A program made the position numbers and the translations under genes. The notes under the pieces are model-generated. The model saw only the letters and a program-made list of their open reading frames with translations, searched no databases and was not told the DNA's origin. 11,598 nucleotides of DNA from an uncultured bacterium (GTDB lineage Bacteria; Patescibacteriota; Microgenomatia; UBA1406; GWC2-37-13), in the NCBI GenBank assembly GCA_937914905.1, contig CALESU010000115.1, positions 1 to 11,598 on the forward strand. Reading direction: 5' to 3'. Shown here in pieces: positions 6,009 through 11,598 of the stretch; the stretch's first letter is position 1, and each line of letters opens with the position of its first letter.

Positions 6009-7055
6009 TTACGTTTTAAACTCTCTCACGTTATTTTCATTGATATAGAAGTTGCTCCCTTCTCCCGCGACAAGTTTATATGCAACTTTTCGTACAATCG
6101 TTTCAATAAGTCGCTCTAAGCTCCGGATTCCTGGTTCATACCCAAGTGGTCGAACAATCTCAGGCCACAGTGCTTCGTCCATAGTGAGTTGATTGGGATC
6201 AACGCCTACCGCCTTCATGTATTTGGGTAAAATATATGTTTTCCCTATTGCGATTTTTTCTTCGTCAGAATAGGATGGCATCTGGATTAGCTCCAATCGG
6301 TCAAGAACCGGAGGCGCGACATTCGTGGTGTTGTTTGCTGTTGCTACAAAAAGCACATTCGAAAGGTCGAATGGAAAGTCAATAAAATAATCAACAAAAT
6401 GTTGGTTTTGATTGGGATCCAAGAGCTCAAGAAGTACTCCCATAACCTCGGCCCTTGCCTCGGGAGTAATGCGATCAAGTTCATCTAGCAAAATAACCGG
6501 GTTTTTCACTTTCACATCTCGCAAAGCTTGCATAATTTTTCCTGGTTCAGACTCGGGACTCGTTTTCGACTGTCCTCTCAAATCTCTTGCTGATGCTAGC
6601 CCTCCAAAAGGAATTCTCACCATTTGTCTTCCAAGTGTTTCAGCAATAGATATGGCAAATGTCGTTTTTCCCGTTCCAGCCAAGCCTACGAAAAAAAGAG
6701 GCCGGGTACTGATCGTTTTTGCTCCCAATTTTTCTTTTTGTAGTTTATAAATTGAGAGATACTCCAAAATACGTTGTTTGACTTTATCCAAGCCAAAATG
6801 ATTTTTATCGAGACATACTTTTGCATGTGCAAGATCTACTTCGTCAGGAGACTCCGCATACCACGGGAGAGACGTTATCCAGTCAATATATTTTTGCGTG
6901 ATGTCCAGATGAGACATGTTCCCTCCATATTTGAGAGACAGATTAATTCTCTCGATTTGCTCTTCAGCCTTTTCGAGTAAATTAGCAGGAAGTTGCACTG
7001 ATTGCAATTTGGCTTTTAGCTTTGTTATTTCAGATAAAGCGCTTTGATTATCCAT
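6009..7055 (-). CDS. Lon-type AAA+ ATPase module without protease domain
   Basis: Reads as the AAA+ part of Lon. Numbering from ATG 7055 (348 residues; a TTG at 7070 would add five): a helical lead-in ending Y-I-D-W-I-T-S-L-P-W (about 56-65), the Lon signature H-F-G-L-D-K-V-K-Q-R-I-L-E-Y-L (86-100), Walker A G-L-A-G-T-G-K-T (124-131), Walker B I-L-L-D-E-L-D (188-194), sensor 1 A-T-A-N-N (238-242), Arg finger L-D-R (251-253) and sensor 2 G-I-R-S-L-E-R (309-315). Both the substrate-binding N-domain and the Ser-Lys protease domain are absent; canonical Lon is about 800 residues. The frame ends at TAA right after the alpha-helical lid, and no protease remnant follows, because the next gene is convergent five bases away. 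All ATPase residues are present, so it should be an active ATPase, perhaps an unfoldase or chaperone. It is divergent from groES. Confidence 0.85.
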   Translation of the reverse strand: MDNQSALSEITKLKAKLQSVQLPANLLEKAEEQIERINLSLKYGGNMSHLDITQKYIDWITSLPWYAESPDEVDLAHAKVCLDKNHFGLDKVKQRILEYLSIYKLQKEKLGAKTISTRPLFFVGLAGTGKTTFAISIAETLGRQMVRIPFGGLASARDLRGQSKTSPESEPGKIMQALRDVKVKNPVILLDELDRITPEARAEVMGVLLELLDPNQNQHFVDYFIDFPFDLSNVLFVATANNTTNVAPPVLDRLELIQMPSYSDEEKIAIGKTYILPKYMKAVGVDPNQLTMDEALWPEIVRPLGYEPGIRSLERLIETIVRKVAYKLVAGEGSNFYINENNVREFKT

Positions 7056-7059
7056 TTGG

Positions 7060-7068
7060 TTAGCACTC
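7060..7068. promoter_or_regulatory. Exact CIRCE half-site between the Lon-type gene and groES
   Basis: TTAGCACTC is an exact match to the left arm of the CIRCE operator (TTAGCACTC-N9-GAGTGCTAA) bound by the heat-shock repressor HrcA. At the correct 9-base spacing the right arm reads ACTTGACAA and matches only 4 of 9 bases. The half-site sits 11 bases upstream of the -35 box facing groES and at the start of the Lon-type gene, so it could regulate either, but a single arm is weak evidence. Confidence 0.3.
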
Positions 7069-7079
7069 AACTATTCCAC

Positions 7080-7108
7080 TTGACAAAATTCTTCTTGTTC
7101 GTTATAAA
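7080..7108 (+). promoter_or_regulatory. Sigma70-type promoter for groES-groEL
   Basis: TTGACA (7080-7085) is the perfect -35 consensus; a 17-base spacer leads to TATAAA (7103-7108), one mismatch from TATAAT. Transcription would start near 7115, giving a leader of about 97 bases before groES. TATAAC (7200-7205), ending 6 bases before the groES ATG, is a second possible -10 that would yield a leaderless mRNA. Confidence 0.7.
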
Positions 7109-7211
7109 TAGGACATTAGCATTCTCATGACCAGTTTGACAACTCACATAAAAAAGAGATTGAAAACTGATTTGAGACTGTATCTATTTATAAGTTCACT
7201 ATAACAGAATT

Positions 7212-7511
7212 ATGGCAGGAAAAACACACATCAAACCCATGTTTGATTATGTCCTCATCAAGCCGTTAGCACGTGAGGAAGTGACAGCATCAGGTATCGT
7301 TCTCCCCGATACCGTTAAAGAAAAACCCCAAATGGGGCAAGTAATGGCAGTTGGAGAAGGGTACGGCAGTGAAGATGGTCGAGAGAATAAGATTGTCGTC
7401 AAGGTTGGGCAAAAAGTCATCTATAAAAAATGGGGTGGCGACGAAGTGAAAGTCGACAACGAAGAATGGCTTCTCACTGAGCAGAAAAATATCATGGCTA
7501 TCGTAGAGTAA
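7212..7511 (+). CDS. groES: Co-chaperonin GroES (Cpn10)
   Basis: A 99-residue protein of normal length for GroES, which forms a heptameric lid on GroEL and closes the folding chamber. It shows the N-terminal P-M-F-D-Y-V-L-I-K-P strand, the mobile loop E-E-V-T-A-S-G-I-V-L-P (residues 22-32) whose I-V-L tripeptide (29-31) contacts GroEL, the G-Q-V-M-A-V-G-E-G strand, the K-V-G-Q-K-V-I-Y-K-K-W-G-G segment and the C-terminal strand N-I-M-A-I-V-E. The order and spacing are those of bacterial Cpn10. It leads the groES-groEL operon, 28 bases before groEL, and is driven by the promoter at 7080-7108. No Shine-Dalgarno is visible before the ATG. Confidence 0.97.
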   Translation: MAGKTHIKPMFDYVLIKPLAREEVTASGIVLPDTVKEKPQMGQVMAVGEGYGSEDGRENKIVVKVGQKVIYKKWGGDEVKVDNEEWLLTEQKNIMAIVE

Positions 7512-7539
7512 TATTTATAATTTCAATTCGTAAAAACAT

Positions 7540-9201
7540 ATGGCAAAACAAATAATATACGGAAATGACGCACGCCAAAAGCTTGCGAGTGGTGTAAACC
7601 AACTTGCAAAAGCAGTGGTCACCACCCTTGGACCTCGAGGTCGCAATGTGGCAATTGATCGAAAATGGGGAGCCCCCATGGTAGTTCACGACGGCGTGAC
7701 TGTCGCAAAAGATGTTGAGCTTGCAGACCCTTTTGAAAATATGGGTGCCCAGATGGTAAAAGAGGCCGCTTCCAAAACCAATGATGTTGCAGGAGACGGA
7801 ACTACATCGTCAACTCTCCTTGCACAAGCAATGGTAAATCATGGAATGAAAAATGTGACCGCAGGATCAAATCCTATGATTTTAAAAAGGGGTATGGATT
7901 CAGCAGTCGAACAGGTGATTTCTGAAGTCAAAAAAATGGCTAAGAAAATCCCTGCAGATGATATTGCACAGATTACCCAAGTTGCCACAATCTCAGCTGC
8001 AAATGAAGATATCGGACGCATGATTGCAGAAGCCATTAAGAAAGTCGGAAAAGATGGCGTGGTCACTGTGGAAGAAGGAAAAGGTTTGCAGATGGAAAGT
8101 GAACATAAAGAAGGAATGGAGTTTGATCGTGGATATGCATCTCCTTACTTTGTGACGAATCCTGACCGAATGGAAGCAGAGATCGAAGATCCGTATATTT
8201 TGATCACTGATAAAAAGATTACAGCTGTTTCAGACATGTTGCCTTTCCTTGAAAAAGTAGTCAAGGTGTCTAAAAACATCGTGATCATCGCAGATGATGT
8301 CGAAGGTGAAGCTCTCGCAACACTCGTCGTCAACAAACTGCGTGGTACTTTCAATGCGTTGGTCGTCAAAGCTCCTGGATTTGGAGATAGACGAAAAGCC
8401 ATGCTTGAAGATATTGCCATCTTAACCGGAGGAACCGTAATCTCTGAAGATATCGGGAAAAAACTCGAGAATGTGGGAATCGAAGATATGGGTCGGGCAG
8501 ACAAATTATGGTCTGATAAAGAAAACACCCGCATCGTCGGAGGCAAGGGAGACAAAAAAGCCCTTGTTGCTCGCATTGGTCAGATCAAGAAAGAAATGGA
8601 TCTTACCACTTCAGATTTCGATAAAGAAAAACTCCAGGAAAGACTTGCAAAGCTCTCAGGTGGTGTCGTAGTCATCAAAGTAGGAGCGGCAACTGAAGTA
8701 GAAATGAAAGAAAAGAAAGAACGAGTAAATGATGCAGTCGCAGCAACAAAAGCAGCGCTCGAAGAGGGGATTGTCGCAGGAGGCGCAACCACCTATCTTC
8801 AGGCTCGAAAAATGCTTGTTGCATTCCGAGAAACCTTCCACCTTGAGGAGGAAAAAACCGGAGTCGACATCATTTATCAGGCACTTGGTGAACCAATCCG
8901 TATGCTTGCACAAAACAGCGGAATGGATCCAGGACGCGTGATGTATCAGATTGAACAACAAACAAGTCCAGAGTATGGATTTGACGCTGTATCGAGAGAC
9001 TTTGGTTCCATGTTCAAAAAGGGAATCATTGATCCTGCGAAAGTAGTCAGAACTGCAATTCAAAATGCAGCATCTGTCGCAGCAGCAATCCTCACTACCG
9101 AAGCACTCATCGCCGATATTCCAGAGAAAAAGGAAGAATCAGCACAAGGCGGAGCAGGCGGAATGGGAGGAATGGGTGGCGGTATGCCAGGCATGTTCTA
9201 A
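7540..9201 (+). CDS. groEL: Chaperonin GroEL (Cpn60)
   Basis: A 553-residue GroEL, slightly longer than the E. coli 548. Hallmarks: L-G-P-R-G-R-N-V (30-37), D51 in H-D-G-V-T, the nucleotide motif D-G-T-T-S-S (86-91, usually D-G-T-T-T-A), the catalytic Asp at exactly 398 in N-D-A-V-A-A-T-K, the E-E-G-I-V-A-G-G loop, and a C-terminal Gly-Met tail (G-G-M-G-G-M and relatives) that lines the chamber floor. It forms the double-ring ATPase that folds non-native proteins with GroES. It follows groES directly; a TATAAT at 7516-7521 could be an internal promoter but has no clear -35. No Shine-Dalgarno is seen. The gene ends in a strong terminator (9238-9266). Confidence 0.98.
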   Translation: MAKQIIYGNDARQKLASGVNQLAKAVVTTLGPRGRNVAIDRKWGAPMVVHDGVTVAKDVELADPFENMGAQMVKEAASKTNDVAGDGTTSSTLLAQAMVNHGMKNVTAGSNPMILKRGMDSAVEQVISEVKKMAKKIPADDIAQITQVATISAANEDIGRMIAEAIKKVGKDGVVTVEEGKGLQMESEHKEGMEFDRGYASPYFVTNPDRMEAEIEDPYILITDKKITAVSDMLPFLEKVVKVSKNIVIIADDVEGEALATLVVNKLRGTFNALVVKAPGFGDRRKAMLEDIAILTGGTVISEDIGKKLENVGIEDMGRADKLWSDKENTRIVGGKGDKKALVARIGQIKKEMDLTTSDFDKEKLQERLAKLSGGVVVIKVGAATEVEMKEKKERVNDAVAATKAALEEGIVAGGATTYLQARKMLVAFRETFHLEEEKTGVDIIYQALGEPIRMLAQNSGMDPGRVMYQIEQQTSPEYGFDAVSRDFGSMFKKGIIDPAKVVRTAIQNAASVAAAILTTEALIADIPEKKEESAQGGAGGMGGMGGGMPGMF

Positions 9202-9229
9202 TCTCATAATCGTTTCACGCTGTATCAGC

Positions 9230-9266
9230 AAAAAAGTTCCCCTCGAGCAATCGGGGGGATTTTTTT
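9230..9266. terminator. Bidirectional terminator between groEL and the 57-residue peptide gene
   Basis: TCCCCTCGA (9238-9246) pairs with TCGGGGGGA (9251-9259), closing on a stable GCAA tetraloop with one T-G wobble. A T7 tract follows on the plus strand (9260-9266), ending groEL transcription. On the minus strand the same hairpin is followed by T6 (A6 at 9230-9235 on plus), so it also ends the convergent gene. Confidence 0.88.
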
Positions 9267-9438
9267 AGGGAGAAAACGAACCTCCGGACAAGAAGATAAA
9301 GAGGAGTCCGATCACGGCGATAAAAAGAGAGGCAATTGCAATAATTATGAATGGGAAAAAACTGAGAAGCTTCGTGATGCTTGGGGTAAAGAAGTTGCTC
9401 AGGTTTTTGAGAATATCAATGGGCTGGTTGGGATCCAT
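9265..9438 (-). CDS. 57-residue single-helix membrane peptide
   Basis: An open frame on the minus strand from ATG 9438 to TAA 9265-9267 encodes 57 residues. It has a polar, slightly amphipathic N-terminus (M-D-P-N-Q-P-I-D-I-L-K-N-L) and one very hydrophobic stretch (about 27-50, rich in Ile, Leu, Phe) ending in S-G-G-S-F-S-P. This is the pattern of a small integral membrane protein; no family is recognised. Support for it being real: codons are well used, the stop lies in the T-tract of the groEL hairpin, which acts as a terminator on this strand too, and a TACAAT -10 candidate lies at 9465-9470 on the minus strand, though the spacing to the ATG (26 bases) has no clear Shine-Dalgarno at the usual distance. 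It could also be a chance ORF, but the hydrophobic profile argues against that. Confidence 0.55.
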   Translation of the reverse strand: MDPNQPIDILKNLSNFFTPSITKLLSFFPFIIIAIASLFIAVIGLLFIFLSGGSFSP

Positions 9439-9495
9439 GTGAAATAAAAAAACGTATTTCCTCTATTGTAGCATGATACTCTATCGTTCTTGATG

Positions 9496-9523
9496 TTGTT
9501 GAAACGAGGGCGGGTGGTATAAT
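9496..9523 (+). promoter_or_regulatory. Promoter of tRNA-Tyr
   Basis: A perfect TATAAT (9518-9523) with a weak -35 TTGTTG (9496-9501, spacer 16) lies 9 bases upstream of the tRNA 5' end, so the primary transcript would begin almost at the mature end. Confidence 0.6.
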
Positions 9524-9532
9524 AATGATTCA

Positions 9533-9615
9533 CCAGAGGTGGCGGAGTGGCCAATCGCAATAGACTGTAAATCTATCGGGGCAACCCTACGGGGGTTCGA
9601 ATCCCTCCCTCTGGA
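9533..9615 (+). tRNA. tRNA-Tyr (anticodon GTA)
   Basis: An 83-base class II tRNA. The acceptor stem CCAGAGG (9533-9539) pairs with CCTCTGG (9608-9614), followed by discriminator A; the CCA end is not encoded. The anticodon stem ATAGA / TCTAT flanks the loop CTGTAAA, giving anticodon GTA for Tyr. A long variable arm (GGGGCAACCCTAC region) is as expected for bacterial tRNA-Tyr. The T arm GGGGG-TTCGAAT-CCCTC has one G-T pair. Confidence 0.95.
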
Positions 9616-9620
9616 CTCGC

Positions 9621-9652
9621 AAAAAAAGCCGAAATTAATCTCGGCTTTTTTT
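9621..9652 (+). terminator. Terminator after tRNA-Tyr
   Basis: GCCGA (9628-9632) pairs with TCGGC (9641-9645) around an 8-base loop, extended by flanking A7 and T7 tracts (9621-9627 and 9646-9652). The A/T symmetry means it could work in both directions. Confidence 0.8.
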
Positions 9653-9822
9653 GTGGCTTCGATTACCACTCCGGAACGACCATACTATTTAGCCTTACTT
9701 CATTTGTGTGAGTGAGATTACGTGACAATAGAAAGTGAAATGACTGTGCTGCATGAACTTTGTTAGTACTATGTCTATAGGTTATCAATCAATTGCGAAG
9801 CATTATAAATTTGAACTTATCG

Positions 9823-9832
9823 AAAGGAAGGT
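9823..9832 (+). promoter_or_regulatory. Shine-Dalgarno site of the Lmo0937-like gene
   Basis: AAAGGAAGGTG (about 9822-9832) lies about 9 bases before the ATG at 9842 and matches the anti-SD well, so this is one of the few clearly SD-led starts here. A TATAAA at 9804-9809 may be the -10. The rest of the 189-base gap (9653-9841) shows nothing else I can support. Confidence 0.55.
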
Positions 9833-9841
9833 GAACATAAT

Positions 9842-9988
9842 ATGGGACTTTTAGATATTGTGATAGTTGTACTGGTTATTTCATGGTTAGGAGGATCCGC
9901 ATTTCACATCGGTGGAGGACTTATTCATCTCATTCTGGTCATCGCAATCCTCGTGTTTGTTGCTCGTATGTTAGGTTTTGGGGTGTAA
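9842..9988 (+). CDS. Lmo0937-family small membrane protein
   Basis: A 48-residue protein with two short hydrophobic helices (about 4-17 and 28-42) separated by a Gly-rich linker with G-G-S-A-F-H-I-G-G-G-L-I-H-L. This matches the Lmo0937 family (DUF5670) of tiny membrane proteins, usually about 45-50 residues, of unknown function but often linked to stress regulons in other bacteria. The start is fixed by a good Shine-Dalgarno site. It is followed 32 bases on by a CsbD-like gene, another stress-associated small protein, so the pair may be coregulated. Confidence 0.85.
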   Translation: MGLLDIVIVVLVISWLGGSAFHIGGGLIHLILVIAILVFVARMLGFGV

Positions 9989-10020
9989 GAATTATTAACG
10001 TTATATACATTTTAAAAAAT

Positions 10021-10194
10021 ATGAATATTAAAACAAGATTAGATATCGCAGGACAAAAAGTTACTGGAATTGCTCAACAGATTAAAGGTGAGGCCGAAAT
10101 TAAGACAGGACATCAATGGAAGGGAACGAGTGACAAAGTTCAAGGAAAAGTAAAAGAAGCTGTCGCAGATGTTAGAACAAAGCTCAATAAGTAA
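10021..10194 (+). CDS. CsbD-like stress protein
   Basis: A 57-residue basic, highly charged protein with the repeated pattern of CsbD family members: G-Q-K-V-T-G-I-A-Q-Q-I-K-G-E-A-E near the start and T-S-D-K-V-Q-G-K-V-K-E-A-V later. In Bacillus CsbD is under sigma B control and in many Proteobacteria homologues accumulate in stationary or osmotic stress; the molecular role is unknown. Length is typical (55-70). It sits between the Lmo0937-like protein and an anchored LytR_C-like protein, all on the same strand with short gaps, hinting at a stress/envelope operon. No Shine-Dalgarno is seen before its ATG. Confidence 0.8.
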   Translation: MNIKTRLDIAGQKVTGIAQQIKGEAEIKTGHQWKGTSDKVQGKVKEAVADVRTKLNK

Positions 10195-10205
10195 GTATTA
10201 CCTAT

Positions 10206-10766
10206 ATGGTAGATCGTAATGTTGCGTACACTATTCCGGAATATAGGAGAATGATAAATAGAGTTACTCTAATGAGGGTAGCTCTATTTATCGGAATGGT
10301 TCTCATGATTCGGGCTCTCGTCATATGGGGATCCCTGTATAAAGCTCAAAATATCGACGAATCAAAGGATCCAAGGACAGCGAAAGTACTTTCTCTTGAA
10401 AAGAAAGGATCTTCGCCGTATCCGCCTATCAAAATAAAGAAGCTTGTACGCATCCAAATCGTAAATCATACTGGGACGATCACGAATGAAAATGAGATAG
10501 TGAATGCGCTTGTTGAATCAGGGTATAGTCTTTCTAATATCGAATTTCAAAACGGTGAAGTGCTTAAGAACACGGGTACAACAATTACCTCACATGCTGA
10601 TTTTGAAGAAATAGTGGCACATATTAAAACTGTTTTACGAACAGTCACTCCCGAAATAGCGGATGGAATTCAAAACAATAACCCCAATAGAAATAGCACG
10701 TTTGATGTCGTGATTATCACGGATAATAGGGAAACAAATACCGTCATGTCAACACAAGACCCGTAA
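10206..10766 (+). CDS. Membrane-anchored protein with LytR_C-like domain
   Basis: A 186-residue protein with one hydrophobic helix (about 24-44) and a long extracytoplasmic region. Residues about 80-172 resemble a LytR_C (LytR/CpsA/Psr C-terminal) domain: V-R-I-Q-I-V-N-H-T-G opens the domain, E-N-E-I-V-N-A-L-V-E-S-G-Y is the helix that usually reads A-x-x-V-A-x-x-L-x-x-x-G, and F-D-V-V-I-I closes it. The catalytic LCP domain is absent, as in many stand-alone LytR_C proteins, which are thought to bind cell-wall or periplasmic partners. It lies 11 bases downstream of the CsbD-like gene and is convergent with the GH130-like gene; no terminator is visible in the 36-base gap. The domain call is moderate because sequence identity looks low. 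Confidence 0.65.
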   Translation: MVDRNVAYTIPEYRRMINRVTLMRVALFIGMVLMIRALVIWGSLYKAQNIDESKDPRTAKVLSLEKKGSSPYPPIKIKKLVRIQIVNHTGTITNENEIVNALVESGYSLSNIEFQNGEVLKNTGTTITSHADFEEIVAHIKTVLRTVTPEIADGIQNNNPNRNSTFDVVIITDNRETNTVMSTQDP

Positions 10767-10802
10767 CTTTCACTTTCGTGCCCGACTCATGAATAAAATT
10801 CG

Positions 10803-11598
10803 TCAAAATAATCCCTCTTTCAATTCTTCCAATGAAAATGCTACTTCAAACGTAGCCCGATCTCCCACGTTCACATAGAGAGACAATGAATTCATATCGC
10901 TCCTTTTGATAATTCCTCCGCACGAATACACCACGCGTCGGGATTCGGGATGAAGCTCTTCAACTAAAGGATTTCCTTCTGGGTTGATAAAGTCATCGGG
11001 AGAAAGAATGGGTTCAGGAGCGACTGTAAGCGTAAATTTAGCTCCATTTCGGACGAGTTTGGCCCTTCCAATGCTGTACACATATTTTTCTATTCCGTCA
11101 ATAAACTGCATCGTTATTCCGTGGATGATGAAAAGCGCCTCGTTTGACGTGAGCCAGATCGGGGGCATCGTGGTCCCGATCCTCCACTTCGCCCATGGCA
11201 GATCTTTAGGAAACGGAATATCGGCAATTTTTTCTGGAATCTGAGAACTCAGTGAAAAGACTAATATCTTGTGATTATACGCAGGAGCCTCAGGTCTAAA
11301 TAAGAACGTTTTTTCATCGAGGGGAGTAAGGTTTTTCCCTGGTCCAAATGTATCAATGACGAGAAAAGGAGGAAGATTTTGCTTCCACGAGTCAAGATAA
11401 TCTATTTTCACAATCGCGGGGAAGGGGATTGCTTGACCTCTTTTTCCCCGAAGCACGCATGTCAGGCCAATGAGAAGATTTTCATTGGGGAGCTTTAATA
11501 CGCGTGGATCTTCTAAATTGATGCCATCATAAAGTGGTTTCCAAATGATTCGTTCATGCAGAATATTCCCCTCATGACTAATCTCAAACAGTTTCAAA
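10803..11598 (-). CDS. GH130-like glycoside phosphorylase/hydrolase, N-terminus outside window
   Basis: The frame runs on the minus strand to the window edge; a TTG at 11597 can serve as a start only if the family N-terminal part (about 70 residues) is missing, so the gene most likely extends beyond the window. Visible GH130 motifs: I-N-L-E-D-P-R, the P-G-K-N-L-T-P segment, G-T-T-M-P-P-I-W-L, the I-H-G-I-T-M strand, P-E-P-I-L-S-P and the closing S-L-S-L-Y-V-N-V-G-D. GH130 enzymes phosphorolyse or hydrolyse beta-mannosidic bonds (for example mannosyl-1,4-N-acetylglucosamine or mannobiose), with a catalytic Asp in a motif near E-D-P-R. In this copy the canonical Y-Y-G-A-A-D triad reads Y-V-N-V-G-D, so activity is uncertain. 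It is convergent with the LytR_C-like gene. Confidence 0.8.
   Translation of the reverse strand, partial: LKLFEISHEGNILHERIIWKPLYDGINLEDPRVLKLPNENLLIGLTCVLRGKRGQAIPFPAIVKIDYLDSWKQNLPPFLVIDTFGPGKNLTPLDEKTFLFRPEAPAYNHKILVFSLSSQIPEKIADIPFPKDLPWAKWRIGTTMPPIWLTSNEALFIIHGITMQFIDGIEKYVYSIGRAKLVRNGAKFTLTVAPEPILSPDDFINPEGNPLVEELHPESRRVVYSCGGIIKRSDMNSLSLYVNVGDRATFEVAFSLEELKEGLF

Noticed and set aside
8145..9063. Several long minus-strand ORFs inside groEL
   Set aside because: They are shadows of the groEL coding sequence and have no recognisable protein features.
9481..9669. Minus-strand ORF with G-R-D-S-N-P-R pattern
   Set aside because: It is antisense to tRNA-Tyr; this residue pattern is a well-known false annotation from the T-arm of tRNA genes.
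1..11598. CRISPR arrays, insertion sequences, phage genes or a defence island
   Set aside because: No repeat-spacer structure, terminal inverted repeats, transposase, integrase or capsid-like gene was seen in either strand by eye.

Overview
The window looks like bacterial chromosome from a lineage with small, compact genes, most plausibly a Candidate Phyla Radiation (Patescibacteria) genome. That is inference: many single-helix-anchored or two-helix small proteins, few Shine-Dalgarno sites, -10-like boxes directly in front of start codons, an archaeal-type nicotinate phosphoribosyltransferase, and a Lon-like protein reduced to its AAA+ module. The genetic code appears standard (TAA and TGA both end genes; no evidence of recoding). 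The base composition is moderately AT-rich throughout. No CRISPR array, insertion sequence or prophage is visible.

Left part (1-4162): the 3' half of an aquaporin/MIP-family channel runs by a TAATG overlap into an AlkD-like DNA alkylation-repair protein, followed by an anchored envelope protein that fuses an MliC (lysozyme-inhibitor-like) domain to a META domain. Next comes a minus-strand nucleotidyltransferase-fold gene broken by a frameshift in an A6 run, an intact class I SAM methyltransferase, and a nicotinate phosphoribosyltransferase (pncB) interrupted by one in-frame TAA. The two lesions flank the methyltransferase.

Middle part (4163-6003): five small plus-strand genes encode a DUF2892-type membrane protein with a His-rich tail, a coiled-coil two-helix membrane protein overlapping it, a VOC/glyoxalase-fold protein, a single-RRM RNA-binding protein closed by a strong terminator, and an anchored four-cysteine protein with no recognised family.

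Protein-quality-control part (6004-9266): a protease-less Lon-type AAA+ protein is divergent from groES-groEL. The shared intergenic region holds a near-perfect sigma70-type promoter facing groES and an exact half of the CIRCE/HrcA operator. groEL ends in a hairpin terminator with a GCAA loop.

Right part (9265-11598): a 57-residue minus-strand membrane peptide shares that hairpin as a bidirectional terminator. A tRNA-Tyr(GTA) has its own promoter and terminator. Then comes a likely stress/envelope cluster (Lmo0937-like small membrane protein, CsbD-like protein, anchored LytR_C-like protein). A minus-strand GH130-like glycoside phosphorylase, cut by the window edge, closes the window. I see no obvious undescribed multi-gene defence system. 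The most notable items are the Lon-type AAA-only protein beside groESL, the MliC-META fusion, and the two disrupted genes.
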